Shown in pieces: positions 22,321 to 29,878 of a stretch of DNA of 64,000 nt (the stretch's first letter is position 1; each line of letters begins with the position of its first letter). The notes under the pieces were generated by a model. That model was not told the DNA's origin. It made no database searches and saw only the letters and a list, made by a program, of their open reading frames with translations. Origin of the DNA: Mesorhizobium amorphae (GTDB taxonomy: Bacteria > Pseudomonadota > Alphaproteobacteria > Rhizobiales > Rhizobiaceae); assembly GCF_014843845.1 (NCBI RefSeq), contig NZ_JHQS01000056.1, positions 186,001 through 250,000 on the forward strand, read 5' to 3'. Both the position numbers and the translations under genes were made by a program.

Positions 22321-24327
22321 ATGACCTTGGCAGGGTGGAGGCATCAAGTGACGACCAGTCGTCGAGACCCGTCGGGCCCCGGGCTGGGGAGCATTCTTTC
22401 TGCTGCTACGGCCCCGCGCATGTCATTGCCCACCGTCGCGACTGTCGTGGCGGCGATCGCCGCCCTGTATTTCGGCCGCGAGGTTTTCCTGCCGATCGCC
22501 ATCGCGCTGCTGCTGACCTTTGCGCTGGCTCCGGTGGTTTCCGCCCTCAAACGAATAGGCGTTCCTCGCACCCCTGCTGTCATCGTCAGTGTGCTCAGCG
22601 CATTCGCGGCACTCGCCTTGTTATCCTTCATTGTCGCATCGCAGGTCAGCGAACTGGCGCAGAACATTCCGACCTACCAGACAAACATCCTGACCAAGGT
22701 CAGATCCCTTAAGGAGACAGGCGTCGGGGGAGGGATCGTTTCCAGATTGAGCCGCGTGGTCGAGCGCATCGGCCAGGAGATCGAGCGCCAGGAGCCGCAG
22801 CTGCCATCCGCGGCCGAGACACCGAAACGCGAACCCTTGCCGGTCGAGATCGTCGCCCGCGAAAGGCCGCTCGAAGTGCTGCAGAACCTGGTCGGCCCGC
22901 TGATCAGTCCGCTGGCCTCGGCCGGGCTGATCATCATCGTCGTCATCTTCATGCTGCTGGAGCGGGAGGATTTGCGTGATCGTTTCATACGCCTCGTCGG
23001 CTATGGCGATCTGCATCGAACCACCCAGGCGCTTCAGGATGCCGGCAAGCGGGTCGGCCAATATCTGCTGATGCAATTGGTGGTGAATATCGTCTACGCC
23101 ATACCCATTACCATCGGGCTCTGGATCCTGGGCATTCCCAATGCACTGCTGTGGGGATTGCTGGCGCTGGCGCTGCGCTTCGTTCCCTATATCGGCCCGG
23201 TCATCGGCGCGCTGCTGCCGCTGTTCCTGGCGCTGGCGGTGGCGCCCGGCTGGTCGCTGCTGCTATGGACCGCCGGGCTGTTCGTGGTCATGGAGATGCT
23301 CACCGGCAATGTAATAGAACCCTGGCTCTATGGCTCGCGCACCGGGCTGTCGCCGCTCGCCATCATCGTCGCGGCGATCTTCTGGACCTGGCTCTGGGGG
23401 CCGCTCGGCCTGGTCCTGTCGACGCCGCTCACCGTCTGCCTGGTCGTGCTCGGCCGGCACGTGCCGCAGTTCGAATTCCTCGACGTCCTGTTCGGCAACG
23501 AGCCGGTGCTCGAGCCGCATGCCCGGCTTTACCAGCGGCTGCTGGCGGGCGATCCCGATGAAGCCACCGACCATGCCGAGGAAATGCTGGAAGAGAAGTA
23601 TCTGGTCGACTTCTACGACAAGGTCGCCATTCCCGCCTTGCTGCTTGGCGAGCAGGATCGTGTCCGGGGAGTCATGGACGAGCAGCAGCGGCAGCAGGTG
23701 GCGGCCAGCGCGCTGACGCTTGTCGCCAATCTCGACGACAGCGCGCAGGAGGAAGCGGAAGAGGACGATGAGCCGGCCGTGGCCGACGAGACTGCTGCGA
23801 ACGGGGGCAAGGACGCCGCCGGCGAGGCCGAGGCCGAACTGCCCGACGGCACCGGCATGTCGGTGCTGTGTGCCGGCGGGCGCGGCGAACTCGACGATGC
23901 CGCCGCCGCCATGCTGGCGCAGGTGCTGGAAGTCCAGGGCGCGACGGTGTCGAAGGCAAGCTTTGCCGACATGGAGGCCGTAGGCATTCGTCGCCTCGAA
24001 CTCGACGCCGTCGACAGTGTCGTGGTCGGCTTCCTCAACCGCAATTCCGTCAAGCACGCCCGTTTCCTGGTGCGTCGGCTGAAGCGCGCCAGGCCGGCGC
24101 TGCGGGTCGGCATCGTGTTCTGGTCGGAGGCCGGCAACAACGACAGGCAATCCGCAGAAGCGCTGGCCGGCGATCTCAACGCCGATTTCGTCGCCTATGG
24201 CATGGTCGACGCCGCCCTCGGAGCGTTGACCGACGCGCCGCCGGTCAAGCTCAAGCTCGCCGCGAAGCGTCGCCTGCGGCGACGCCCGCCCGCCCGCAAG
24301 AAGGCGGCGCTTGCGGTAGCCGGCTGA
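22321..24327 (+). CDS. AI-2E/PerM family transporter with long cytoplasmic C-terminus
   Basis: A 668-residue protein. Residues 35-375 form the AI-2E transporter (PerM/YdiK) domain with about eight membrane spans; PYIGPVIGALLPLFLALAV and GLSPLAIIVAAIFWTWLWGP are family hallmarks. Members export small molecules or act in sodium/proton exchange; autoinducer-2 export is known for one member only. The extra 270 residues are cytoplasmic: an acidic linker (EEAEEDDEPAVADE) and then an alpha/beta domain that may resemble a receiver or B12-binding fold. This extension is unusual for the family. The start is ATG 22321; ATG 22420 is possible. Confidence 0.82.
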   Translation: MTLAGWRHQVTTSRRDPSGPGLGSILSAATAPRMSLPTVATVVAAIAALYFGREVFLPIAIALLLTFALAPVVSALKRIGVPRTPAVIVSVLSAFAALALLSFIVASQVSELAQNIPTYQTNILTKVRSLKETGVGGGIVSRLSRVVERIGQEIERQEPQLPSAAETPKREPLPVEIVARERPLEVLQNLVGPLISPLASAGLIIIVVIFMLLEREDLRDRFIRLVGYGDLHRTTQALQDAGKRVGQYLLMQLVVNIVYAIPITIGLWILGIPNALLWGLLALALRFVPYIGPVIGALLPLFLALAVAPGWSLLLWTAGLFVVMEMLTGNVIEPWLYGSRTGLSPLAIIVAAIFWTWLWGPLGLVLSTPLTVCLVVLGRHVPQFEFLDVLFGNEPVLEPHARLYQRLLAGDPDEATDHAEEMLEEKYLVDFYDKVAIPALLLGEQDRVRGVMDEQQRQQVAASALTLVANLDDSAQEEAEEDDEPAVADETAANGGKDAAGEAEAELPDGTGMSVLCAGGRGELDDAAAAMLAQVLEVQGATVSKASFADMEAVGIRRLELDAVDSVVVGFLNRNSVKHARFLVRRLKRARPALRVGIVFWSEAGNNDRQSAEALAGDLNADFVAYGMVDAALGALTDAPPVKLKLAAKRRLRRRPPARKKAALAVAG

Positions 24328-24409
24328 GGCCGCGGCGACGGGGCTGCAGGCCTAGCCGTCGTCGCGCGCGGGCCATTGGATCCGGGCGTCACGGCCAGCA
24401 GAAAGCGAC

Positions 24410-24634
24410 CTATTGGAAATTAGGGTACAGCGCCGGCGGATACTGCGATCCGTCCGTAGCCGGCGCCGCCTTTGTGTCGGCAGGCGTGATCCCGCCCGTC
24501 GGTGTGTTGTCGAGCGGCGGCCGGCTTTCCTCGATCGCGGGCCCTGTCGTGTCGGTGACTGGCATCTTTGTCTTGGCCTCCACCGTCTGCGACAGTGCAA
24601 GCACGACGAAAAGTGCGGATAGTTCGCGTTTCAT
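24410..24634 (-). CDS. small exported protein of unknown function
   Basis: A 74-residue protein with a signal peptide (residues 1-20, LSALFVVLALSQTVEA) and a Pro/Thr-rich mature part that ends in SQYPPALYPNFQ. GGGGAA precedes the ATG. It is 40 bases downstream of the next small membrane-anchored gene on the same strand, so both may form one transcript. No family is recognised. Confidence 0.65.
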   Translation of the reverse strand: MKRELSALFVVLALSQTVEAKTKMPVTDTTGPAIEESRPPLDNTPTGGITPADTKAAPATDGSQYPPALYPNFQ

Positions 24635-24674
24635 GAGGTTCCCCTTCCTGTGTCCACGACTCCGGGTGCCGAAT

Positions 24675-24938
24675 TCATTTCTTGAAACCGGCGGCGTCGA
24701 GCAGGGCGACCTGCTTTCCGTCGATGTAAAAGCGTATCGAATGCGCTTCGCTGTCGACTTCGATGCGCGTCGGCTGGATGGCAGGCGTCGGCTTGACGTA
24801 TGTCGCTGCCGCGCGTGAGCTGATCCCCGCAGCTGCTCGCGATGGTCCGGTCGGCCCGAAGGTCAGGAACAGCGCTATTGCGGCGCATCCAGCCGCAGCC
24901 GCGAAAAAGGGGATTGTGGGAGAAGCAGTTCGGGACAT
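24675..24938 (-). CDS. small membrane-anchored protein of unknown function
   Basis: An 87-residue protein with one N-terminal membrane helix (IPFFAAAAGCAAIALFLTF) and a periplasmic domain that ends in a beta-hairpin-like segment (IRFYIDGKQVALLDAAGF). ATG 24938 has AGGAAGGGA upstream; in-frame sequence before it looks non-coding. The function is unknown. It precedes the exported protein gene at 24634. Confidence 0.65.
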   Translation of the reverse strand: MSRTASPTIPFFAAAAGCAAIALFLTFGPTGPSRAAAGISSRAAATYVKPTPAIQPTRIEVDSEAHSIRFYIDGKQVALLDAAGFKK

Positions 24939-25236
24939 CGATCCCTTCCTTCCTTGTTGAGGTGCCGTGAAGCTCAGTTTTCGCCGATTGCTCCAACTGA
25001 GCGTGTCACGGGTTCGACGAAGGAAGGGATGGCGTGCCTGCCCGCGCAAATGCGAGTTTGATGACGGTCCCCTTTGCCCTCGATCAGCTTATCGCTGGCC
25101 GTGGCGCCGAACAGGTCGGATCTGCGGAACTCCGTGGAATTCTTTGGAATTCCAGGAATATTAGCATGTGGAAAAATACGGCGGCAGGAATCGGCCGTGC
25201 GTGCTATGCCTGTAGCGGGCATTGAGGGGCAGTCGT
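24939..25236. other. divergent intergenic region
   Basis: This 298-base stretch contains the promoters for the genes on both sides. A cluster of GGAATT-type repeats lies near 25137-25158 (GGAATTCTTTGGAATTCC). It may be an inverted-repeat operator, but no regulator is assigned. No gene is seen. Confidence 0.4.
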
Positions 25237-26169
25237 ATGGCACAGCATATCGCGCAGAAGCTGCGCCTCACGTCTGCGCTGCTCGGGACCGTCAGCCGCA
25301 AGGATCTGGCGGCGGCATTCAGGCGCGTCAATCCGGAGACGGCATTCGATCTCGGCCGTGCCGACAAATGGCTTCAGGGCCGCGCGCAGCCGCGCCAGCT
25401 CAGCGTCTATGAGGATTGGGCAAAGCTGCTTCGTCTGGAGCAGCCGGGCGCCTGGATCGCAGACAGCGATCTGGCGAGCTTCACGGCGGCCGTCAGCGCC
25501 CGCCACGGCATCGACAGGACCGACCTGGAGCGCCGCGCCAGCACGCAGTTCGAAGCGTCGCCCGGGCATGAGGAGCGAAGCCTCGCCGTTGCCCTGGCCG
25601 GAACCTACGCCTGTTATTCGCGCGCCCTGTCGCCCTATTATCGCGGCCAGTTGATCAGGGGCACATTGTCGATAGAGGCGGGGCCGGGCTCACACAGCCT
25701 GATTGCCGCCTATCGCGAGGTGTTGCCGACCGGGCATCTGCTGGTTGCCGGGCCGGTGACGCCGGCAAAACGCGGTCTCTACGCGCTTTTGAAGGAAACC
25801 GGTGGAGAGGCCCATTTCTTCCTCTGCCTGTTCCCGCAATCGCAACCGGGAAGCGTGCTGGGCGGCTACATGTGCGGCGGCGCCATCATCGGCCCGGAGC
25901 CGCAGCCGTCCCTGACCAGGATCCTGATCATTCGCCTGCGCGATCCGGCGCCCGAGACATGGGGTGGGTATCTGTCGCCCGACGGGTCGATCGCCGCGGA
26001 TCTGGCATCGCTTGGCCTGGAGATCGAGCAGCCGGAGGCGGTCGACCGGCAGCTGGCGCAATTTCTCCTCGGAGACAGCAACAATGGCGGCGCCAGCCAG
26101 ATCCCGCCGACCGAGTTCCGCGCCATCCTCGATGTGTTCGACCGCCATTGGCTGAGCCATGCGGGCTAG
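25237..26169 (+). CDS. conserved protein of unknown function, possible N-terminal HTH
   Basis: A 310-residue soluble protein. The first 75 residues (SRKDLAAAFRRVNPETAFDL, then DKWLQGRAQPRQLSVYEDWA) look like a DNA-binding helical domain similar to short XRE-type regions in which a kind of program counter is checked (KWLxGRxxP). The rest is an alpha/beta domain with no clear motif (GTLSIEAGPGSHSLIAAYRE). There is no signal or membrane segment. ATG 25237 has GAGGGG seven bases upstream. It may be a transcription regulator with a sensory C-terminus, but this is inference. Confidence 0.7.
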   Translation: MAQHIAQKLRLTSALLGTVSRKDLAAAFRRVNPETAFDLGRADKWLQGRAQPRQLSVYEDWAKLLRLEQPGAWIADSDLASFTAAVSARHGIDRTDLERRASTQFEASPGHEERSLAVALAGTYACYSRALSPYYRGQLIRGTLSIEAGPGSHSLIAAYREVLPTGHLLVAGPVTPAKRGLYALLKETGGEAHFFLCLFPQSQPGSVLGGYMCGGAIIGPEPQPSLTRILIIRLRDPAPETWGGYLSPDGSIAADLASLGLEIEQPEAVDRQLAQFLLGDSNNGGASQIPPTEFRAILDVFDRHWLSHAG

Positions 26170-26178
26170 GATCGCCCC

Positions 26179-27120
26179 TTACACCGTCCAGAAATAGCGC
26201 ACCGTATGAAAGAACACCGGGGCGGCGAAGACCAGGCTGTCGGCGCGGTCCATCATGCCGCCATGGCCTTCGATCAGATGGCCCCAGTCCTTCACGCCCT
26301 GGTCGCGCTTGATCGCCGAGGCGACCAGACCGCCGAGAAATCCCATCAGGCAGGCGACGAGGGCGACGGCCGCCGCCTGCAAGGCTGAGAACGGCGTCAG
26401 GAAGGAAAGCAGCGCGCCGAGCAGGCTCGATGCCGCCAGCCCGCCGACCAGCCCTTCCCAAGTCTTTGAGGGCGAGACGGCCGGCGACAGCAGGTGCTTT
26501 CCGAACAGCTTGCCGAAAATGTACTGCAGCACGTCGCTGCCTTGCACGGTGATGATCAGGAAGGCGATGAGCAGCAGGTTGCGGCCCTCGAAGCCGGGCA
26601 CGTTGAGCGTCAGCAGCGCCGGCACGTGGCTGACGCAGTAGACCGAGATCATGACCGCCCATTGCTGCGCCGAGACGCGTTCGAGGAAACGCTCGGTGTC
26701 GCCGTTGAGCGCGGTGATCGCCGGCATCAGCAGGAAGCAGTAGACCGGGATGAAGATGGTGAAGAGCCCATACCAGGCCGTCCACACCAGCCAGTACTGG
26801 AACGGGATGATGAGGCCGAACATGCCGAGCAGCACCCAATGGTCGCTGCGCCGGCTGTGCGTCAGCGTCACGAATTCGCGCAGTGCCGCAAACGAGATCA
26901 GCGCGAACAGGATGGTCATTCCGGTGCGGCCGAAGAAGAATGCGACGGTGATCGCCACCACCATCACCCACCAGGCGTTGATGCGCTGGGTGAGGTTGAC
27001 CAGCGTCGAGGACAGCGGCTTCGGCGCCCGCCACGACAGGATGCCGGCGACGAGGCTGGCCGTGGTCAGCACGCCGACCAGGCCGATCACCAGGATCATG
27101 GTTTCATGCATCGGTGGCAT
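26179..27120 (-). CDS. phosphatidate cytidylyltransferase (CdsA/YnbB-like)
   Basis: A 313-residue integral membrane enzyme with eight or more hydrophobic segments. The CDP-diglyceride synthase signature is intact near the C-terminus (SAIKRDQGVKDWGHLIEGHG, followed by GMMDRAD). It makes CDP-diacylglycerol from phosphatidic acid and CTP. The ATG overlaps the plsC stop by one base (TGATG), so the two are translated together. Because it sits in an operon with a CDP-alcohol phosphotransferase, it is likely a dedicated second copy, like E. coli YnbB, with the housekeeping CdsA elsewhere. Confidence 0.9.
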   Translation of the reverse strand: MPPMHETMILVIGLVGVLTTASLVAGILSWRAPKPLSSTLVNLTQRINAWWVMVVAITVAFFFGRTGMTILFALISFAALREFVTLTHSRRSDHWVLLGMFGLIIPFQYWLVWTAWYGLFTIFIPVYCFLLMPAITALNGDTERFLERVSAQQWAVMISVYCVSHVPALLTLNVPGFEGRNLLLIAFLIITVQGSDVLQYIFGKLFGKHLLSPAVSPSKTWEGLVGGLAASSLLGALLSFLTPFSALQAAAVALVACLMGFLGGLVASAIKRDQGVKDWGHLIEGHGGMMDRADSLVFAAPVFFHTVRYFWTV

Positions 27121-27800
27121 CAGTCATCTCGATCCGGGCGGGGGTTGAGCGCAAGCAGCGTCTGGCGGGCGCGCTCGAGAAAGGCGCGCCGGGCCTCGCC
27201 GGGCGCGATCGTCACCGCCGGGCCGAAGACGACGCGGCACAGAAGCGGCACCGGCAGGAACTGGCCCTTGGGCAGCACGCGCGACATGTTCTCGATCCAG
27301 CACGGGATCAACTCGACCTCGGGCCGCGCCATCGACAGATTGTAGAGGCCGGAGCGGAACGGCAGCAGCTTCTCGTCTGACGTGTTGCGGGTGCCTTCGG
27401 GAAACAGGATCAGCGAATGACCCTGGTCGAGCACGGAGAGCATGATCGAGATCGGGTTCTGCGCCTCGTCGGTCCACTGCCGGTGGATCAGCACTGACGA
27501 CAGCATATCCTCGGCGATGTAGCGGCGCAGCCGCGACTTGCCCCAGTATTCCGCCGCCGCCACCGCATGGGTGCGGGCGCGCACCTTTTCGCTGAGGCAG
27601 GCTGATAGCAGGATGAAGTCGCCATGGCTGGCATGGTTGGCGAAGTAGATGCGCTGCCGCTCCGAGGGCTGGCTGCCGTTCCAGATCGGCCGCACCCCGG
27701 TCACCACCCAGGCCAGCGCCGACAGGCCAACCGAGGTCACCGTCTGCAGCAGGGTAAATGTGTTGGCGCGGAGGTGGAGCTTGGTCATCGAAGGGCTCAT
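27120..27800 (-). CDS. lysophospholipid acyltransferase (PlsC family)
   Basis: A 226-residue membrane-associated acyltransferase with the motifs NHASHGD (catalytic His and Asp) and FPEGTR (glycerophosphate binding). It acylates lysophosphatidic acid or a related lysolipid to form phosphatidic acid. The start at 27800 overlaps a short frame upstream as ATGA; a second ATG four codons later (27788) is possible. The product would feed the CdsA enzyme encoded next. Its placement inside the lipid operon suggests a specialised rather than housekeeping role. Confidence 0.9.
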   Translation of the reverse strand: MSPSMTKLHLRANTFTLLQTVTSVGLSALAWVVTGVRPIWNGSQPSERQRIYFANHASHGDFILLSACLSEKVRARTHAVAAAEYWGKSRLRRYIAEDMLSSVLIHRQWTDEAQNPISIMLSVLDQGHSLILFPEGTRNTSDEKLLPFRSGLYNLSMARPEVELIPCWIENMSRVLPKGQFLPVPLLCRVVFGPAVTIAPGEARRAFLERARQTLLALNPRPDRDD

Positions 27801-27858
27801 AGGAATGCCGCGACGAGCGACGCCGCCACGAACAGGGCGAAGGCGAGGCGCTGCTTCA

Positions 27859-28227
27859 TCAGCAGGCGGCGCGTGCCCGCCATGCGCTGGTCGAGCGAGT
27901 GGCGGCAGGCGTGGGCTTGAGCCGCATGCGCGCCAGCACATCGTCGATCGCCGCGCCGCCGGCTGCTTCATTGTCGTGACTTGCCATCAGCCGGAACAGC
28001 AGCGCGTCGAACAGGATGAGCATGGAAAAGGCGAGGGTGGTCAGGGCGCCCACCGCCGCCACGAACCAGGCCGCCGCCGACAGCGGCGTCGCCTGCGGCC
28101 CGGCCGCAAGCCCGATGACGGACGTGGCAAGCGCGCAAGCCGCGATCAGCAGCAGCGGCCACGCCGCCTGCACCATCAGCCCGGCGGCAAAGGCGCCGGC
28201 TTTGTCCTGATAGGCGCTGCCGCTCAT
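27859..28227 (-). CDS. two-span membrane protein, probable frameshift at the C-terminus
   Basis: A 122-residue protein with two membrane helices (AAWPLLLIAACALATSVIGL and WFVAAVGALTTLAFSMLIL) and no recognised family. The last residues look wrong: the frame ends with STSAWRARAAC. The other frame continues naturally as LDQRMAGTRRLLMKQRLAFA and a third membrane helix, ending at 27797 with an ATGA overlap to plsC. One base is probably lost or added near 27890, giving a disrupted 3' end, or the 28-residue frame 27797-27883 is a separate coupled peptide. It belongs to the lipid operon. Confidence 0.6.
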   Translation of the reverse strand: MSGSAYQDKAGAFAAGLMVQAAWPLLLIAACALATSVIGLAAGPQATPLSAAAWFVAAVGALTTLAFSMLILFDALLFRLMASHDNEAAGGAAIDDVLARMRLKPTPAATRSTSAWRARAAC

Positions 28228-28280
28228 GCCGGAACAATCACGTCAGGTTTGGTGCAGCCCCTCACCATTTCCGGGCGTTT

Positions 28281-28460
28281 GCGCTGCCCCTCATCCGCCT
28301 GCCGGCACCTTCTCCCCGCATAGTGACGGGGAGAAGGGACTGGCTGCGGCCTTGGCGCTACCTCTGCACTATTGATGATTGGCGAAACCGTTGAGGAGAG
28401 CTTCCCTCTCCCCGTCACTATACGGGGAGAGGATGCCGGCAGGCAGGTGAGGGGCAGCGC
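28281..28460. repeat. divergent pair of RIME-like palindromic repeats
   Basis: Two copies of the hairpin-and-tail repeat lie head to head: 28281-28337 (CCTTCTCCCCG stem, minus orientation) and 28405-28460 (plus orientation, with the TGCCGGCAGGCAGGTGAGG tail). They fill most of the 307-base gap between the phosphatase gene and the membrane protein gene of the lipid operon. They could form transcript hairpins that lower or stabilise downstream expression. Confidence 0.72.
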
Positions 28461-28534
28461 AGACATCAACAATTGCTCGCCTTCCCATAAGGACGCGCCA
28501 GCGCTCATCAACGTAAAGCCATTGCCCCGTTCGC

Positions 28535-29875
28535 TCATGCCGGTTCGTCCACGCTTGCATGAATGTGCACCGGACGGCCGGATGCCGCGAGCACTTTCCG
28601 TGCTTGTGCTGCCGTGTGCGTGCGGCCGGTGGCGACCAGCCATTCGGCGACGACGCCGGCGCTGCGCTGGAAGCCGAGCGCGCAGCAGACCAGCACCGTA
28701 CCGCGCTTGCGTGCCGCCTCGATCGCCGCCACCGCTTCAGTGAGCCTTTGCTCAGGAGCCGGCAGGAGGTCGAGCACGGCAAGACTGATCCAGCGGCAGG
28801 AGGTGCCGCGCGGCCGTTCCAGTTCGCCGGCAAGGTCGACGACCGTGCCGAAGCCACTGGCTTCGCCGGCGGTCGGGAAGCGGCCGAGGAAGACGCCGTC
28901 GGTGACCGCCACATGCGCCGGCAGTTTTCGTGTCCACGCCCACTGATTGATCCGGGCACCGAGCCGGTATGGCCAGAGCACGATGCGGCTGGCCAGCGGC
29001 GCGGTGCCGTCGGCGGCTTTCTGGAACACTTTGGGTCCGGCCCCGGCATAGGCGAAAGCGACAATGGCCAGCGCCAAGGCCGGCCACAACAGGATCAGCG
29101 CGACAGGCGAGGCGAAGGCACCGAGAGCAGCACCCGCCAGCGCCAGAGCCGCTCCCAGCGCATAGAACCGCGCCAGCAGCTTGGCCTTCGGGTCGGTAGT
29201 CAGGCGAAAGCCGGAAAAGGGCAATTCGCCCTTGGCCGGGAAAAGCCACAGCGCAAAAAAACCGAGCAGCGCGCCGGTCGGGATGTCGATGAAATGGTGC
29301 TGCCACGTCGTCAGCACCGAGGCGCCGATCAGGAAACACCAAATGTGCCAGGCGACGCCGGTGATGCCACTCAGTCGCTGCCGCCAGTGGTCCCAGATGA
29401 TCACCAGCAGCGCGATGTGCAGCGACGGCGCCTGGTTGAACGGCTTGTCGAAGCCGCCGAGCACGGCAAACAGGAAGCCGGGCAGCCCTGCGGTTTCCGG
29501 CCGCACGAAGGTCGCCTTCAGCGGGAACAGGATGAAGCAGGTCACCGCGACGGCTTGCGCCGTGAGATAGCGGCCGGCGAGGCGGTCGACACCGTTCTTC
29601 GTATCGTTGAGCAGCAGCGACAGGCCGTAAAACAGATTGATCGACCAATAGGGCACGATCGTCCAGGCCATGAACGGGATGTCGCGCTCCCACGCAAAGA
29701 CGATGCTGCCGACATCGTCGCGCCGCGACGCCAGCCAGTTGGCAAAGCCGTAGGTCGAGTAGAACAGCGGCGCCAGCAGCATTAGCCAAAGTGCGGCCCT
29801 GAGCAGGATGGCGCTGAAGCGATCTTTCGGCCGCTCGGCCGTAATGGGGGCAGGGTCTGCGGCAGGCACGGCCAT
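28535..29875 (-). CDS. PAP2 phosphatase fused to a dual-specificity phosphatase (YnbD-like)
   Basis: A 446-residue inner-membrane fusion. Residues 20-300 are a PAP2-like membrane domain with about eight spans; its active-site pieces are NQAPSLH and TTWQHHFIDIPTG. Residues 320-446 form a cytoplasmic dual-specificity phosphatase domain with CX5R as VCCALGFQRSAG, the usual His before Cys replaced by Cys. Together it could remove phosphate from a lipid headgroup intermediate. The fusion is the same as E. coli YnbD. It starts three bases after the hydrolase-methyltransferase stop, so it is in one operon. Confidence 0.87.
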   Translation of the reverse strand: MAVPAADPAPITAERPKDRFSAILLRAALWLMLLAPLFYSTYGFANWLASRRDDVGSIVFAWERDIPFMAWTIVPYWSINLFYGLSLLLNDTKNGVDRLAGRYLTAQAVAVTCFILFPLKATFVRPETAGLPGFLFAVLGGFDKPFNQAPSLHIALLVIIWDHWRQRLSGITGVAWHIWCFLIGASVLTTWQHHFIDIPTGALLGFFALWLFPAKGELPFSGFRLTTDPKAKLLARFYALGAALALAGAALGAFASPVALILLWPALALAIVAFAYAGAGPKVFQKAADGTAPLASRIVLWPYRLGARINQWAWTRKLPAHVAVTDGVFLGRFPTAGEASGFGTVVDLAGELERPRGTSCRWISLAVLDLLPAPEQRLTEAVAAIEAARKRGTVLVCCALGFQRSAGVVAEWLVATGRTHTAAQARKVLAASGRPVHIHASVDEPA

Positions 29876-29878
29876 GCT

